NCBI RefSeq assembly: GCF_900114975.1
Contig: NZ_FOUU01000008.1
Location: 1 to 64,000, forward strand
Source: Thermodesulforhabdus norvegica
GTDB taxonomy: Bacteria; Desulfobacterota; Syntrophobacteria; Syntrophobacterales; Thermodesulforhabdaceae
Length of the DNA stretch: 64,000 nt
Direction of reading: 5' to 3'
How positions within the stretch are numbered: position 1 is the stretch's first letter; the number at the start of each line of letters is the position of its first letter. The position numbers and the translations under genes are program-made. Shown one piece after another: positions 1 through 7,074 of this stretch. A model generated the notes under the pieces. That model was not told the DNA's origin and did not search any database. It saw nothing but the letters and a program-made list of their open reading frames with translations.

Positions 1-200
1 CGGGCTTCTTCAATCAGCTTCAATATATCTTCTGCAGTGCCCAGGTAAACCTGCTGGGTCACAACCTTGCTCTTTCCCGATCCCCTGGTCTTTCCCGTAG
101 CATTGGGATCGACCTTTACACGGTACGATCGGGAGTAATAGTAATATTTCCTGTTGCCCCGTTTTCTTGCTATTATTGTTCCGGTTCCTTTTGTTCCCAT
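1..200 (-). CDS. IS1634-type transposase, N-terminal part
   Basis: This is a partial gene: 66 codons are visible from an ATG at 200 and the frame is still open at base 1. The N-terminus has the pattern of IS1634/IS4-superfamily transposases: a basic start (ARKRGNRKYYYYSRSYRV), then a loop with TRGSGKSKVVTQQVYLG and a helix (EDILKLIEEA). The DDE catalytic core would lie outside the window. A promoter is visible directly upstream and no convincing Shine-Dalgarno sequence is seen, so the leader is very short. Function would be cut-and-paste or copy-paste movement of the element. The family call is an inference from 66 residues. Confidence 0.6.
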   Translation of the reverse strand, partial: MGTKGTGTIIARKRGNRKYYYYSRSYRVKVDPNATGKTRGSGKSKVVTQQVYLGTAEDILKLIEEA

Positions 201-209
201 AGCAATTAC

Positions 210-238
210 ATTTTACAGACCACTTCCATACACGTCAA
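210..238 (-). promoter_or_regulatory. Predicted sigma70 promoter of the IS transposase
   Basis: On the minus strand TTGACG (238-233) is separated by 17 bases from TAAAAT (215-210). The predicted start point lies only a few bases before the ATG at 200, so the mRNA would be leaderless or nearly so. This fits the absence of a ribosome binding site. Confidence 0.5.
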
Positions 239-317
239 GAATAAAACGGATTCATATATACAGTTACACTATGTGGAACAATAAATCTTTGAAAACTCTA
301 GAAGTTCCAGTAGGCAT

Positions 318-1160
318 TTACAAAAAATGGAAAACTTGAGTTAAAATCTTCAAAGCTATATCTGAAAGGAGAGTATATCTGTCTTTCCTTCCTTTACTCC
401 CTCTGATATGGATAAGTTTCCTATCAGAATCAATATCTTCGGGTTTAAGTCTGACCACTTCCCCAACTCTTAAACCGGCAGAATATACAAGTGTAAGTAT
501 CGCTTTATGTTTGATATTAGAAGGAGATTGCAGAATTTTCATAACCTCTCCTCTGCTTAAAACTACAGGTAATTTCTTGTCCTTTTTTGGGCGCTTTACT
601 TCGTAAATGAACCTTTTATTCAAAACCTCTCCATAAAAGAACCTCAAAGCATTTATCACAATGTTTAAAGTAGAAGTAGCTACCTTCTTTTGTTCTACCA
701 TATAGTAAAGGTATTTCTTGATATCATCATTTTCTATTTCCTCTGGTTTCTTTCCGGCAAATAATAGAAAATCCCTGTTATATTTCATATAAGACTTAAT
801 CGTTCTTTTGGAATACTTTCTTATCAAAAGTTCTTTTTGTAAAGGCATAAGATAGAAATAAGGGTCAACAACAAGATTTTCTCCAAAAAGGGCTTGCAGT
901 TTTGATATTAAGTTTTCATCATAAGGGACTTCCCAGTATTTCTCCTTTGGATTCCATCTCCTTCCAGAAATTGTTTTTAGCTTATTTATCAATTCCTGAT
1001 TATAAGGAAGCCGGATTATTACTTTGTTATTTCTTCCCAGTTCAATTTTCACATAGGGGATTTTGCCTTCCCTTGCCATTTTATAAAGAGTAGATTTTCC
1101 TATTTTTAAATATTTTGCGGTCTCCTCAAGGGTCATTATTTCAGAAGACCCTTCCATCAT
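318..1160 (-). pseudogene. Tyrosine recombinase with MerR/excisionase-like N-terminus, C-terminally truncated
   Basis: The 280-codon product has three parts. Residues ~8-45 form an excisionase/MerR-type helix-turn-helix (MTLEETAKYLKIGKSTLYKM). Residues ~50-95 form a small domain with a GRRWNPKEKYWEVP motif that also precedes the catalytic part of some integron-type and thermophile integrases. From ~105 comes a SAM-like core-binding domain and the start of the phage-integrase catalytic domain, with the first catalytic Arg in YSAGLRVGEVVRL. The protein stops about 35 residues after that Arg. The HxxR box and the nucleophilic Tyr are missing, so it cannot recombine DNA. The last residues (TQVFHFL) do not look like the family, consistent with IS insertion into the gene. 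AGGAG lies 8 bases before the ATG at 1160. Its place beside tRNA-Asn suggests a former integrative element. Confidence 0.8.
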
Positions 1161-1392
1161 AGGTTTAACTCCTTTTTAACCTGCCAGAGTTTGTCATCGT
1201 TCAACATCACACAATAATACATAGCAAAAGAGAACAAAAAGTCAAGTCCATTTTCAAAAAATTTTTCCTTTTAGGGTGAGTCTCATTGTTAATCCAGAAT
1301 AGGAAAAAGAGAGAGTTTTATTTTTCCTGCCTTTTCTCTTATGCGGGTGAGTCGGAAGGAGACTTTGAAAGAATTTGTAACAGCCATCAAAA

Positions 1393-1468
1393 TGGCTCCC
1401 CGGGCCGGACTCGAACCAGCAACCTAGTGGTTAACAGCCACCCGCTCTGCCGATTGAGCTACCGGGGA
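1393..1468 (-). tRNA. tRNA-Asn (GTT)
   Basis: Full cloverleaf on the minus strand. The acceptor stem is TCCCCGG with CCGGGGA, the anticodon loop is CTGTTAA with anticodon GTT, the T-arm is GCTGG-TTCGAGT-CCGGC, the discriminator base is G, and the 3' CCA is encoded (1395-1393). The truncated recombinase begins 230 bases beyond its 3' end, a common arrangement for islands that integrate at tRNA 3' ends. Confidence 0.95.
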
Positions 1469-1487
1469 ACCGTTTCAGGCGCATCGT

Positions 1488-1517
1488 TCTCTATCAAAAA
1501 CTATCGCAGGTCGTCAA
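1488..1517 (-). promoter_or_regulatory. Possible promoter of tRNA-Asn
   Basis: TTGACG (1517-1512) and TAGAGA (1493-1488) are 18 bases apart on the minus strand, about 20 bases before the tRNA 5' end and just after the folC stop. The -35 is good and the -10 is weak. Confidence 0.35.
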
Positions 1518-1529
1518 GGAAAAAGTTCG

Positions 1530-2819
1530 TTATGGGTCGGGTTTTTCTCCGTAAATTTCCTTTACTTCGCCTGCAAAGTAAAGTGATCCGGTTATGCAAA
1601 TAAGATCGTCCGGTTCGGCCTCGCGGCGCGCATAGGATATGGCTTCCCTGACGTCGGGTATTACGTAGAACCTCGAGGTGTAGGGGCGGGCAATTCTCCT
1701 CAGGGTTTCGGGGTCGGCGGCCCTCACGTACCTTGGGCGTGTAAAAATAACGGTCTCGGCTTCGGGAAGGAGCCTCCGGAATATGCCCTTTATGTCCTTG
1801 TCTGCCATAATGCCCAGTACAAGGTGAAGGTTTTTAAAGGAAAAGGAGGTGCGAAGGGCCTGTTTAAGGGTTTCCGCTCCCTGAGGGTTATGAGCACCGT
1901 CGAGAATTGTCAGCGGATTTTCGTCCAGTACCTCGAGCCTGGCCGGCCAGCGAACTTTTCTCAGGGCTGACCTGATGAGGTCTTCCTTCAGCCTGATAAG
2001 CCCGCGTTCCTCGAGTACCTCGAGAGCCGCAAGAGCCACGCTGGCATTAACCTTCTGATGATCTCCTGCAAGAGAAAGGTAAAGGTTTTTTATCTGCTTC
2101 GAATAGCCGAAGTAGTGAAGCAGGTTTCCTTCTTTGCGGAAACGAAAGTGTTCCCCGAGAAGCCTTATGGGAGCCCGTTTCCGGTAGCATGTTGCCTTTA
2201 TGATCCCCTGAACAAGGGGTTGTTTTGCCCCCGTCACAACGGGGACCCGCTCCTTGATTATGCCGGCCTTTTCTCTGGCTATGGAAGCAAGCGTGCAACC
2301 CAGAAATTCCTGGTGGTCCATAGCCACGTTGGTTATGATGCTCACCTCGGGCTTTATAACGTTGGTGGCATCCAGCCTTCCTCCCATGCCCACTTCTATA
2401 ACCGCAAAATCCACCTCGGCCCTTTTGAATATGTCAAAGGCCATGGCGGTGGTGACCTCAAAGAAAGTAGGGGGATCCGCGTCGGGTAGAAAACATGAAG
2501 ATACACGCCTGTACGATTCGATTACGAGTTCAGGGGACACTTCGCTGCCGTCAATGCAAAATCGCTCTGTAAATCTAACGAGATGTGGGGATGTGTAACG
2601 CCCGACTCTATAGCCGTGTTCCGAAAGAACGGAGGATATCATCGCGGCAACCGATCCCTTGCCGTTCGTTCCGCCGATGTGAATACACCTCAGTAAACGG
2701 TGAGGATTTCCCAGCCGTTCCAGAAGGTTTTCCGTCTTGTTGAGCCCGAATTTGATGCCGAACTTCTGAAGAGCATAAAGATTTTGCAATACCTGCCGGT
2801 ATTCATCATTAAGACCCAT
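1530..2819 (-). CDS. folC: Bifunctional dihydrofolate synthase / folylpolyglutamate synthase
   Basis: Cytosolic Mur-ligase-family enzyme that joins glutamate to dihydropteroate and extends the polyglutamate tail of folates, using ATP. The 429 residues match the usual length. The P-loop GGTNGKGS lies at 49-56. The family motif EVGMGGRLDATN lies at ~143-154, and DGAHNP near 310 starts the C-terminal domain. GAGGCGAG precedes the ATG at 2819. It is the last gene of the long minus-strand block, followed after 61 bases by tRNA-Asn. Polyglutamylated folates are also substrates of the Wood-Ljungdahl pathway in many sulfate reducers, but nothing here ties the gene to that pathway directly. Confidence 0.95.
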   Translation of the reverse strand: MGLNDEYRQVLQNLYALQKFGIKFGLNKTENLLERLGNPHRLLRCIHIGGTNGKGSVAAMISSVLSEHGYRVGRYTSPHLVRFTERFCIDGSEVSPELVIESYRRVSSCFLPDADPPTFFEVTTAMAFDIFKRAEVDFAVIEVGMGGRLDATNVIKPEVSIITNVAMDHQEFLGCTLASIAREKAGIIKERVPVVTGAKQPLVQGIIKATCYRKRAPIRLLGEHFRFRKEGNLLHYFGYSKQIKNLYLSLAGDHQKVNASVALAALEVLEERGLIRLKEDLIRSALRKVRWPARLEVLDENPLTILDGAHNPQGAETLKQALRTSFSFKNLHLVLGIMADKDIKGIFRRLLPEAETVIFTRPRYVRAADPETLRRIARPYTSRFYVIPDVREAISYARREAEPDDLICITGSLYFAGEVKEIYGEKPDP

Positions 2820-2882
2820 ATTCTCGCCTCATCGTAATGATCGTTCCACAGGAAAAGCTCGCTTAGAGTGTCACAACATGGG

Positions 2883-3005
2883 CTAAAAGGCAAGAAAAGC
2901 ACATTTTGTGCCTATACCTGAGTTGATCGCTTCAAATTCTGTAAGCTCAAGAGAGCCGGGCAGGGAAAAAACGGGCTGACCGTTATCGGTTCCCACGGCG
3001 GTCAT
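2883..3005 (-). CDS. Small unrecognised ORF (40 aa) in frame with the upstream gene
   Basis: A 40-codon ORF from ATG at 3005 to TAG at 2883. It begins 24 bases after the TAG stop of the upstream gene, in the same frame, with no in-frame stop in between. The peptide contains NGQPVFSLPGSLELTEFE and has normal codon use. The GQPVFSLPGS stretch faintly resembles the C-terminal motif of MoaB/MogA/MoeA-type proteins, but this is too short to rely on. No good Shine-Dalgarno is seen. It may be a remnant, a read-through extension of the gene before it, or chance. Confidence 0.25.
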   Translation of the reverse strand: MTAVGTDNGQPVFSLPGSLELTEFEAINSGIGTKCAFLAF

Positions 3006-3029
3006 TTTTATGGCCCTTCCGGGATATTT

Positions 3030-3635
3030 CTAATGTTTGAAGGCATAAGGGTCCTGATCGATGGGAATAATTCCGAGGCTTTTAAGTTTTCTGGCATCGC
3101 GGCGACTGTGTGTTTTCAGCCACCTTTCGTATATTCTCAACACATCGTGGCTTGCTATAAAGCCCCCTGACTCCCCGACCTGCGCCAGGATGTCTTTCAT
3201 GTCCCAGAAACGCTCGCTGAGTTCTTCAAAAACTTCTTCAACTCCCCAGGTTATCACTCTATAGGCAATCAGGGTAACCAGAGCGGAGTAGGAAGCCTGG
3301 CCGATCTTTCCGTAATAGTCTATGTCCACGAGTTTCCGCCGAAAGCTGTCCCCAAACAACCCGGTAAGAAAGAGTGCAGTATCACCGAGGAGCTTTAGCA
3401 CGGCGGCCTTTTGTGAGGGAGCTAGCAGGTGACTCTGGAGGTAGAGTTCTGCAAAGGTCCGGTTTTGAAATACAGGATTGGTTTCCCTTACGGTTTTCAT
3501 TTCAGAGAAACGTGTAAGAAGATCGGCAAGGTAAAAATGGGCCAGTTCCGAGATCTCCATGTCCAGTTCCTGCAGGGCTTCGTTTACGGCCTCCCGAAAG
3601 TACTCCTTTAAACTGGATTCGAGAAGGCGAGTCAT
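3030..3635 (-). CDS. Conserved unknown protein, 201 aa, helical
   Basis: The product is not recognised. The 201-residue protein is soluble-looking, largely helical and mixed charged, with no signal peptide and no metal-binding Cys/His cluster. A segment near 85-130 (LGDTALFLTGLFG... YGKIGQASYSALVTLIAY) suggests a buried helical bundle. GAGGAGG precedes the ATG at 3635 at good spacing, and codon use matches the neighbours, so it is very probably real. It lies between an alpha/beta hydrolase and folC in the same direction. The in-frame region after its TAG stop stays open for another 49 codons. Confidence 0.75.
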   Translation of the reverse strand: MTRLLESSLKEYFREAVNEALQELDMEISELAHFYLADLLTRFSEMKTVRETNPVFQNRTFAELYLQSHLLAPSQKAAVLKLLGDTALFLTGLFGDSFRRKLVDIDYYGKIGQASYSALVTLIAYRVITWGVEEVFEELSERFWDMKDILAQVGESGGFIASHDVLRIYERWLKTHSRRDARKLKSLGIIPIDQDPYAFKH

Positions 3636-3742
3636 GGTCGACCTCCTCGTTTTAAGAATTCCACCTTAACGGAAGCACCTACATATTTTTTATATAGCTC
3701 CTGTGTCTGGAAAGGGCAACGATTCCCGCGGCAGGGAAATTT

Positions 3743-4480
3743 TTACAGGGAATCGAGGAAGTTTCTCAGGGCCCTAAAGTATTCACTTCCGCCTGTTATG
3801 TACGTGTCGTTGTGACCGGCTCCGGAAACTATGTAGAGCTCCTTGGGATGATTGGCGGATTCGTAAAGCTTTTGAGCCATCCAGAGTGGTATGGCCTCGT
3901 CGTGGCTTCCGTGAACAAAAAGTACCGGAACGGTTATGTCTTTTATAATTCCCAGTGTATCGTAACCTTTTTCCCGCAAGGCTTCTGCCAGATGCGGGGC
4001 ATAAAGGCTTATCATATCTTTTGAGGAAGTAAAGGCCGCTTCCAGTATCAATCCGGCGCAGGGATGCTTTTTAGCGATATAGGCGGCCAGGGCTGTTCCC
4101 AAGGACCTCCCAAAAAGGACAAGTGACCGGGGCTCTATGCCCGAATCCCTTACCCACCTGTAAGCCCCCTCTGCGTCTATATAAGTTCCGGCCCGCGAGA
4201 TGGAACCTTCACTTTTTCCGTATTCCCGGTAATCGAAGATAAATATGTTCACATTAAGATGCCCGTACATGAGAGCCAGGTTGTGGGCGCGATCTCCGAT
4301 GTTTCCGGCATTCCCGTGAAACCAGAGGATTGTCTTGTCTGCAAAAGGGTGGACTACCCACCAGCCGTGAAGCCTCAGCCCATCATCGGTTTTAAAGAAA
4401 ACGTCTTCAAAATCGATTCCGTAATCTGCCGGCGTTTCAAGGATTTCTTTTTCGGGAAAAAAGACGGTGCCTTTTTCCAT
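3743..4480 (-). CDS. Alpha/beta hydrolase, BEM46/ABHD13-like
   Basis: Serine hydrolase of unknown substrate. The 245 residues show the oxyanion-turn motif HGNAGN (55-60), the nucleophile elbow GRSLG with Ser126, the acid in HGSHDE (Asp194) and the catalytic His in GAGHND (His223), so the triad is complete. This is the arrangement of the BEM46/ABHD13 group (peptidase S9-like fold, DUF1749-type neighbours). No signal peptide is visible, so it probably acts in the cytosol or on the inner membrane face. It starts 2 bases after the stop of the TPR gene and is likely co-transcribed with it. Confidence 0.88.
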   Translation of the reverse strand: MEKGTVFFPEKEILETPADYGIDFEDVFFKTDDGLRLHGWWVVHPFADKTILWFHGNAGNIGDRAHNLALMYGHLNVNIFIFDYREYGKSEGSISRAGTYIDAEGAYRWVRDSGIEPRSLVLFGRSLGTALAAYIAKKHPCAGLILEAAFTSSKDMISLYAPHLAEALREKGYDTLGIIKDITVPVLFVHGSHDEAIPLWMAQKLYESANHPKELYIVSGAGHNDTYITGGSEYFRALRNFLDSL

Positions 4481-4482
4481 TT

Positions 4483-5196
4483 CTACTTTTGTTCTTTTTT
4501 CAAAGGTTCGGTCTGAATCCTGTCGAGTTCGGCTTTGATCATAAAATCGGCCGGGAATCCCCCATCGGCCTCAAGTGCCTTTTTCAAATACTTTTCGGCT
4601 TCAGATTCATTCCCCGAAGCCGCAAGAACACGACCCAGGTGCCAGAAAGTGTCACGATGCCAGAGAGAAGGTGCCGTCCCGGCAAGAAGTTCCCAGAACT
4701 TTACGGCGCTGTCGTATTCTCCCAATTTTTCATGAGCAAGGGCAATGTGGCGGAGCAGAATAGGGTAGAGGGGGTTTTCGGCGGGGATCTTCTTAAGAAG
4801 CTCCAGACCCAGTTCTTTTACCGAAGCCCACCTGCCCTGTTCTGCCATGAGAGCCAGTCGGTCGAATTCGGCCAGCGTGCTTAGAGGGTGAGAGGAATAG
4901 TTCTTGATAAAATCGGACAGCGACCTGTCCAGGTCCTCCAGATTCAGGTCTTTCCGATCGGATCCCATCTCCCAGCCTTCAAGCACTTTATGATAGGCAT
5001 AAGCAACCTCTTCGTTTTGCCTGAGCGTATATCGCTGGTATCCCCACAAAAGGGCGCTTATCACCAGCAGAAAGCCGCAGGCCGCAACAAACCAGCGGTT
5101 GTGTTCTCGAAGGAACTGAGCCACCCTGTCCGTCAGGGTCTCCACTTCTTCCGGTCGGATTTTTTTCCTCTTTTTGGCTGCCTTTTTCCAGTTCAC
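4483..5196 (-). CDS. Membrane-anchored TPR protein (YfgM-like)
   Basis: The 237-residue protein has a Lys-rich cytosolic N-terminus (~1-33), one transmembrane helix at about 35-52, and an extracytoplasmic domain with tetratricopeptide repeats. Typical TPR residues are visible in LLRHIALAHEKLGEYDSAVKF and the following WHLGRVLAASGNESEAEKYL. This topology matches YfgM/TPR_21 proteins, which are ancillary factors of the Sec translocon and periplasmic chaperone network; that role is by family only. It sits directly upstream of the alpha/beta hydrolase with a 2-base gap. Confidence 0.8.
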   Translation of the reverse strand: MNWKKAAKKRKKIRPEEVETLTDRVAQFLREHNRWFVAACGFLLVISALLWGYQRYTLRQNEEVAYAYHKVLEGWEMGSDRKDLNLEDLDRSLSDFIKNYSSHPLSTLAEFDRLALMAEQGRWASVKELGLELLKKIPAENPLYPILLRHIALAHEKLGEYDSAVKFWELLAGTAPSLWHRDTFWHLGRVLAASGNESEAEKYLKKALEADGGFPADFMIKAELDRIQTEPLKKEQK

Positions 5197-5278
5197 AGCA
5201 ATCCTCCTGACGAAGAGTTTGATGTGCCTGATTGTCTAGCAGAGTGCGGATTATTCCGTCAAGCTTCCCGGAGGCAAT

Positions 5279-6277
5279 CTAGGCTGCGGCGTTTACCGCC
5301 GGTTGCCTGTCTCTCAATAGGCCCACCAGGTATCCGTCGATGAAAAGATGAATCAGATGATGCAGAACGCAGATGAGAAGAGATTCTCCGTATTGTGGAA
5401 ATACGGTTGTCTGAAGAAGTACCGCAAGGGTAAGGGTCTTCTGACAGCCCATGAATATCACGGCTATGTCTCTTCCGGGCGGTATCCTCATAATCCTGCA
5501 CAACAGGAACGCGCAGGCCAGATTCAACGAGTGGTAAAGCCCCACGAGAAACGACAGAATCGCAAGATTGCCTGCACTTACGAGAAAGGTGTCTCTGGAT
5601 CTGGATACGGCAATCCATACCATTACGATTATGAAAATGCTGTTGATGACGCCCGTCTTATTCATCCACCCTTTTGGGATCCCGAGTCGACGTGCCAGGG
5701 TTCGAGCAAGACAGCCCAGGATAATCGGGAAGGCGACCAGGTAGAACATGCGCTTTATGAGCGCTTCCGTATTGATAACTCCTGTCAGGTCGGGATTGCT
5801 GACGTGAAGGAAGGCTTTTAAATAGGGGGGAACCGTGAAGATTGCCAGGAAATTGGCCAGGACGGTAATGATCAGGGCTGTGGCGGCATTTCCCCCGGAA
5901 GCTTTCGTCATTACGACACCGCTACTCAGGGTGGTCGGCATTATTACAACCAAAACAAAGCCGATCCAGTATCCCGTCGGAAGATCGATCAGGGTAACCG
6001 GTAAGGCCAGACCGGGAGAAATAACGAAGATCATGCAGAGCGCGGCAATTATGGCTCTCAGGTCCTTAAGCCCGACCTGCCACTCCGGGGTCTCAAGCCC
6101 CAGGCCTGAGAGGAAAAAAATGGCGAAGATGACGATTTCCTGCAGTCCATAAGCCTGGCAGAGGGTTCCAAGAGAGGCGACTTTTCCCGAGCAGTCCAGA
6201 ACCGTCGTAAGGGAAACCGTAACGAGGCCGACGAAAAACCAGTATTTTTTCAGGTAGAGTCCTAAGGTCTGTCCCAT
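5279..6277 (-). CDS. Bile acid:sodium symporter family (BASS/SBF) transporter
   Basis: Inner-membrane secondary transporter of 332 residues with about nine to ten hydrophobic helices. The signature of the SBF/BASS family is recognisable: a helix with VVIMPTTLSSGVVMTKASGGN (~108-128) and a second one near 255-275 (FMGCQKTLTLAVLLQT). These correspond to the crossed-helix sodium and substrate sites. It resembles the DUF4137-like SBF branch. The substrate cannot be told from sequence; organic anions, pyruvate and arsenite are transported by relatives. Its ATG overlaps the end of the metallophosphoesterase gene by 16 bases, so it is translationally coupled to it. Confidence 0.85.
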   Translation of the reverse strand: MGQTLGLYLKKYWFFVGLVTVSLTTVLDCSGKVASLGTLCQAYGLQEIVIFAIFFLSGLGLETPEWQVGLKDLRAIIAALCMIFVISPGLALPVTLIDLPTGYWIGFVLVVIMPTTLSSGVVMTKASGGNAATALIITVLANFLAIFTVPPYLKAFLHVSNPDLTGVINTEALIKRMFYLVAFPIILGCLARTLARRLGIPKGWMNKTGVINSIFIIVMVWIAVSRSRDTFLVSAGNLAILSFLVGLYHSLNLACAFLLCRIMRIPPGRDIAVIFMGCQKTLTLAVLLQTTVFPQYGESLLICVLHHLIHLFIDGYLVGLLRDRQPAVNAAA

Positions 6278-7074
6278 GCTTTGGCCGTGCGGATGTATTT
6301 CTGTATTGTGGTTATATTCCTGAAAAACCGATGATTCCTCAACCCGTCGATTAATCCTGATGTATCGTAGCGAATACGATGGAAGGTTACCGTTTTCTCT
6401 TCGTCGTCAAAGCTTACCGAGTTTACCACGGCTACCCCGTCCCGGTAAGGACCTCCTACCGACCCTGCTTTGACCCAATAGCGCGTTCCTTCTTTTAACT
6501 CGACCTTCCACTCGCCTGCCTTCACTGGAACGGGCATGTTTTCTATCCGTCCGTCCTCATGGAAGGCGATAATCATTGGTATATGGTCGTGCCCGGAAAA
6601 AACCAGCCCGGGAATGCCATCAACCCACAGAGCCCTGTAATCCTGTAGCCTCTCCGTATTCAAGTAGGAGAAGTGTTCTATTCTGACAGCCTCAATCTTT
6701 TCCGGAAGATCAAAGGGGCTGTGGTGGACCACCCTGAAATCGGCAAAATCGAGCCTTAACGGAAGGGCTTCAAGGAAGCTTATATATTGTTCGTCCTGCC
6801 AGATGGTACCGGCATTGTAGGCGGTCGCCTGCATGCGGTCTATCTGGCGAGGGTCGTCGATAAGGGCTCCTGTCACGAGAAGGTCGTGGTTTCCGGCAAC
6901 GCAGGGTATATTCATGTCCACTATTTTCTGCAGGGTATCTTTACCCCAGGGCAACCAGCCCACGATATCCCCGAGACAACACACTACGTCGGGGCTTATC
7001 TGCTCGATGTGGCGGATACATCTATCCAGGGCGAAGGTGTTACCGTGGATGTCGCCGAAAAAATAGTACCGCAT
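6262..7074 (-). CDS. Calcineurin-like metallophosphoesterase
   Basis: Soluble phosphoesterase of ~270 residues with the ordered metal motifs GDIHGN (7-12), GDIVGW (~35), GNHD (61-64) and GHDH (~165), the pattern of the YfcE/MJ0936-like and Ser/Thr-phosphatase-like superfamily. A two-metal site is therefore intact. Substrate is unknown. The start at 7074 is chosen because GGAGG lies 8 bases before it; an upstream in-frame ATG at 7089 lies inside that Shine-Dalgarno. The gene overlaps the 3' end of comEC by 79 bases and the next gene by 16, so it is tightly packed in the operon. Confidence 0.88.
   Translation of the reverse strand: MRYYFFGDIHGNTFALDRCIRHIEQISPDVVCCLGDIVGWLPWGKDTLQKIVDMNIPCVAGNHDLLVTGALIDDPRQIDRMQATAYNAGTIWQDEQYISFLEALPLRLDFADFRVVHHSPFDLPEKIEAVRIEHFSYLNTERLQDYRALWVDGIPGLVFSGHDHIPMIIAFHEDGRIENMPVPVKAGEWKVELKEGTRYWVKAGSVGGPYRDGVAVVNSVSFDDEEKTVTFHRIRYDTSGLIDGLRNHRFFRNITTIQKYIRTAKAWDRP

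Larger units (their letters stand above)
1..340 (-). mobile_element. End of an insertion sequence (IS1634-like), runs off the window
   Basis: The first ~340 bases are AT-rich and carry the 5' part of a transposase reading leftwards out of the window. The inner boundary is inferred: the neighbouring recombinase frame stays homologous to its family until about 335-343 and then reads unrelated residues into a stop. No terminal inverted repeat can be confirmed because the far end of the element lies outside. The family assignment rests only on the transposase N-terminus. Confidence 0.6.

Noticed and set aside
3030-3032. TAG at the end of the 201-aa gene as a pyrrolysine codon
   Set aside because: No pylT/pylS or methylamine methyltransferase is seen, and other genes here use TAG as a plain stop (for example minC-like neighbours and chemosensory genes end with TAG or TAA without extension).
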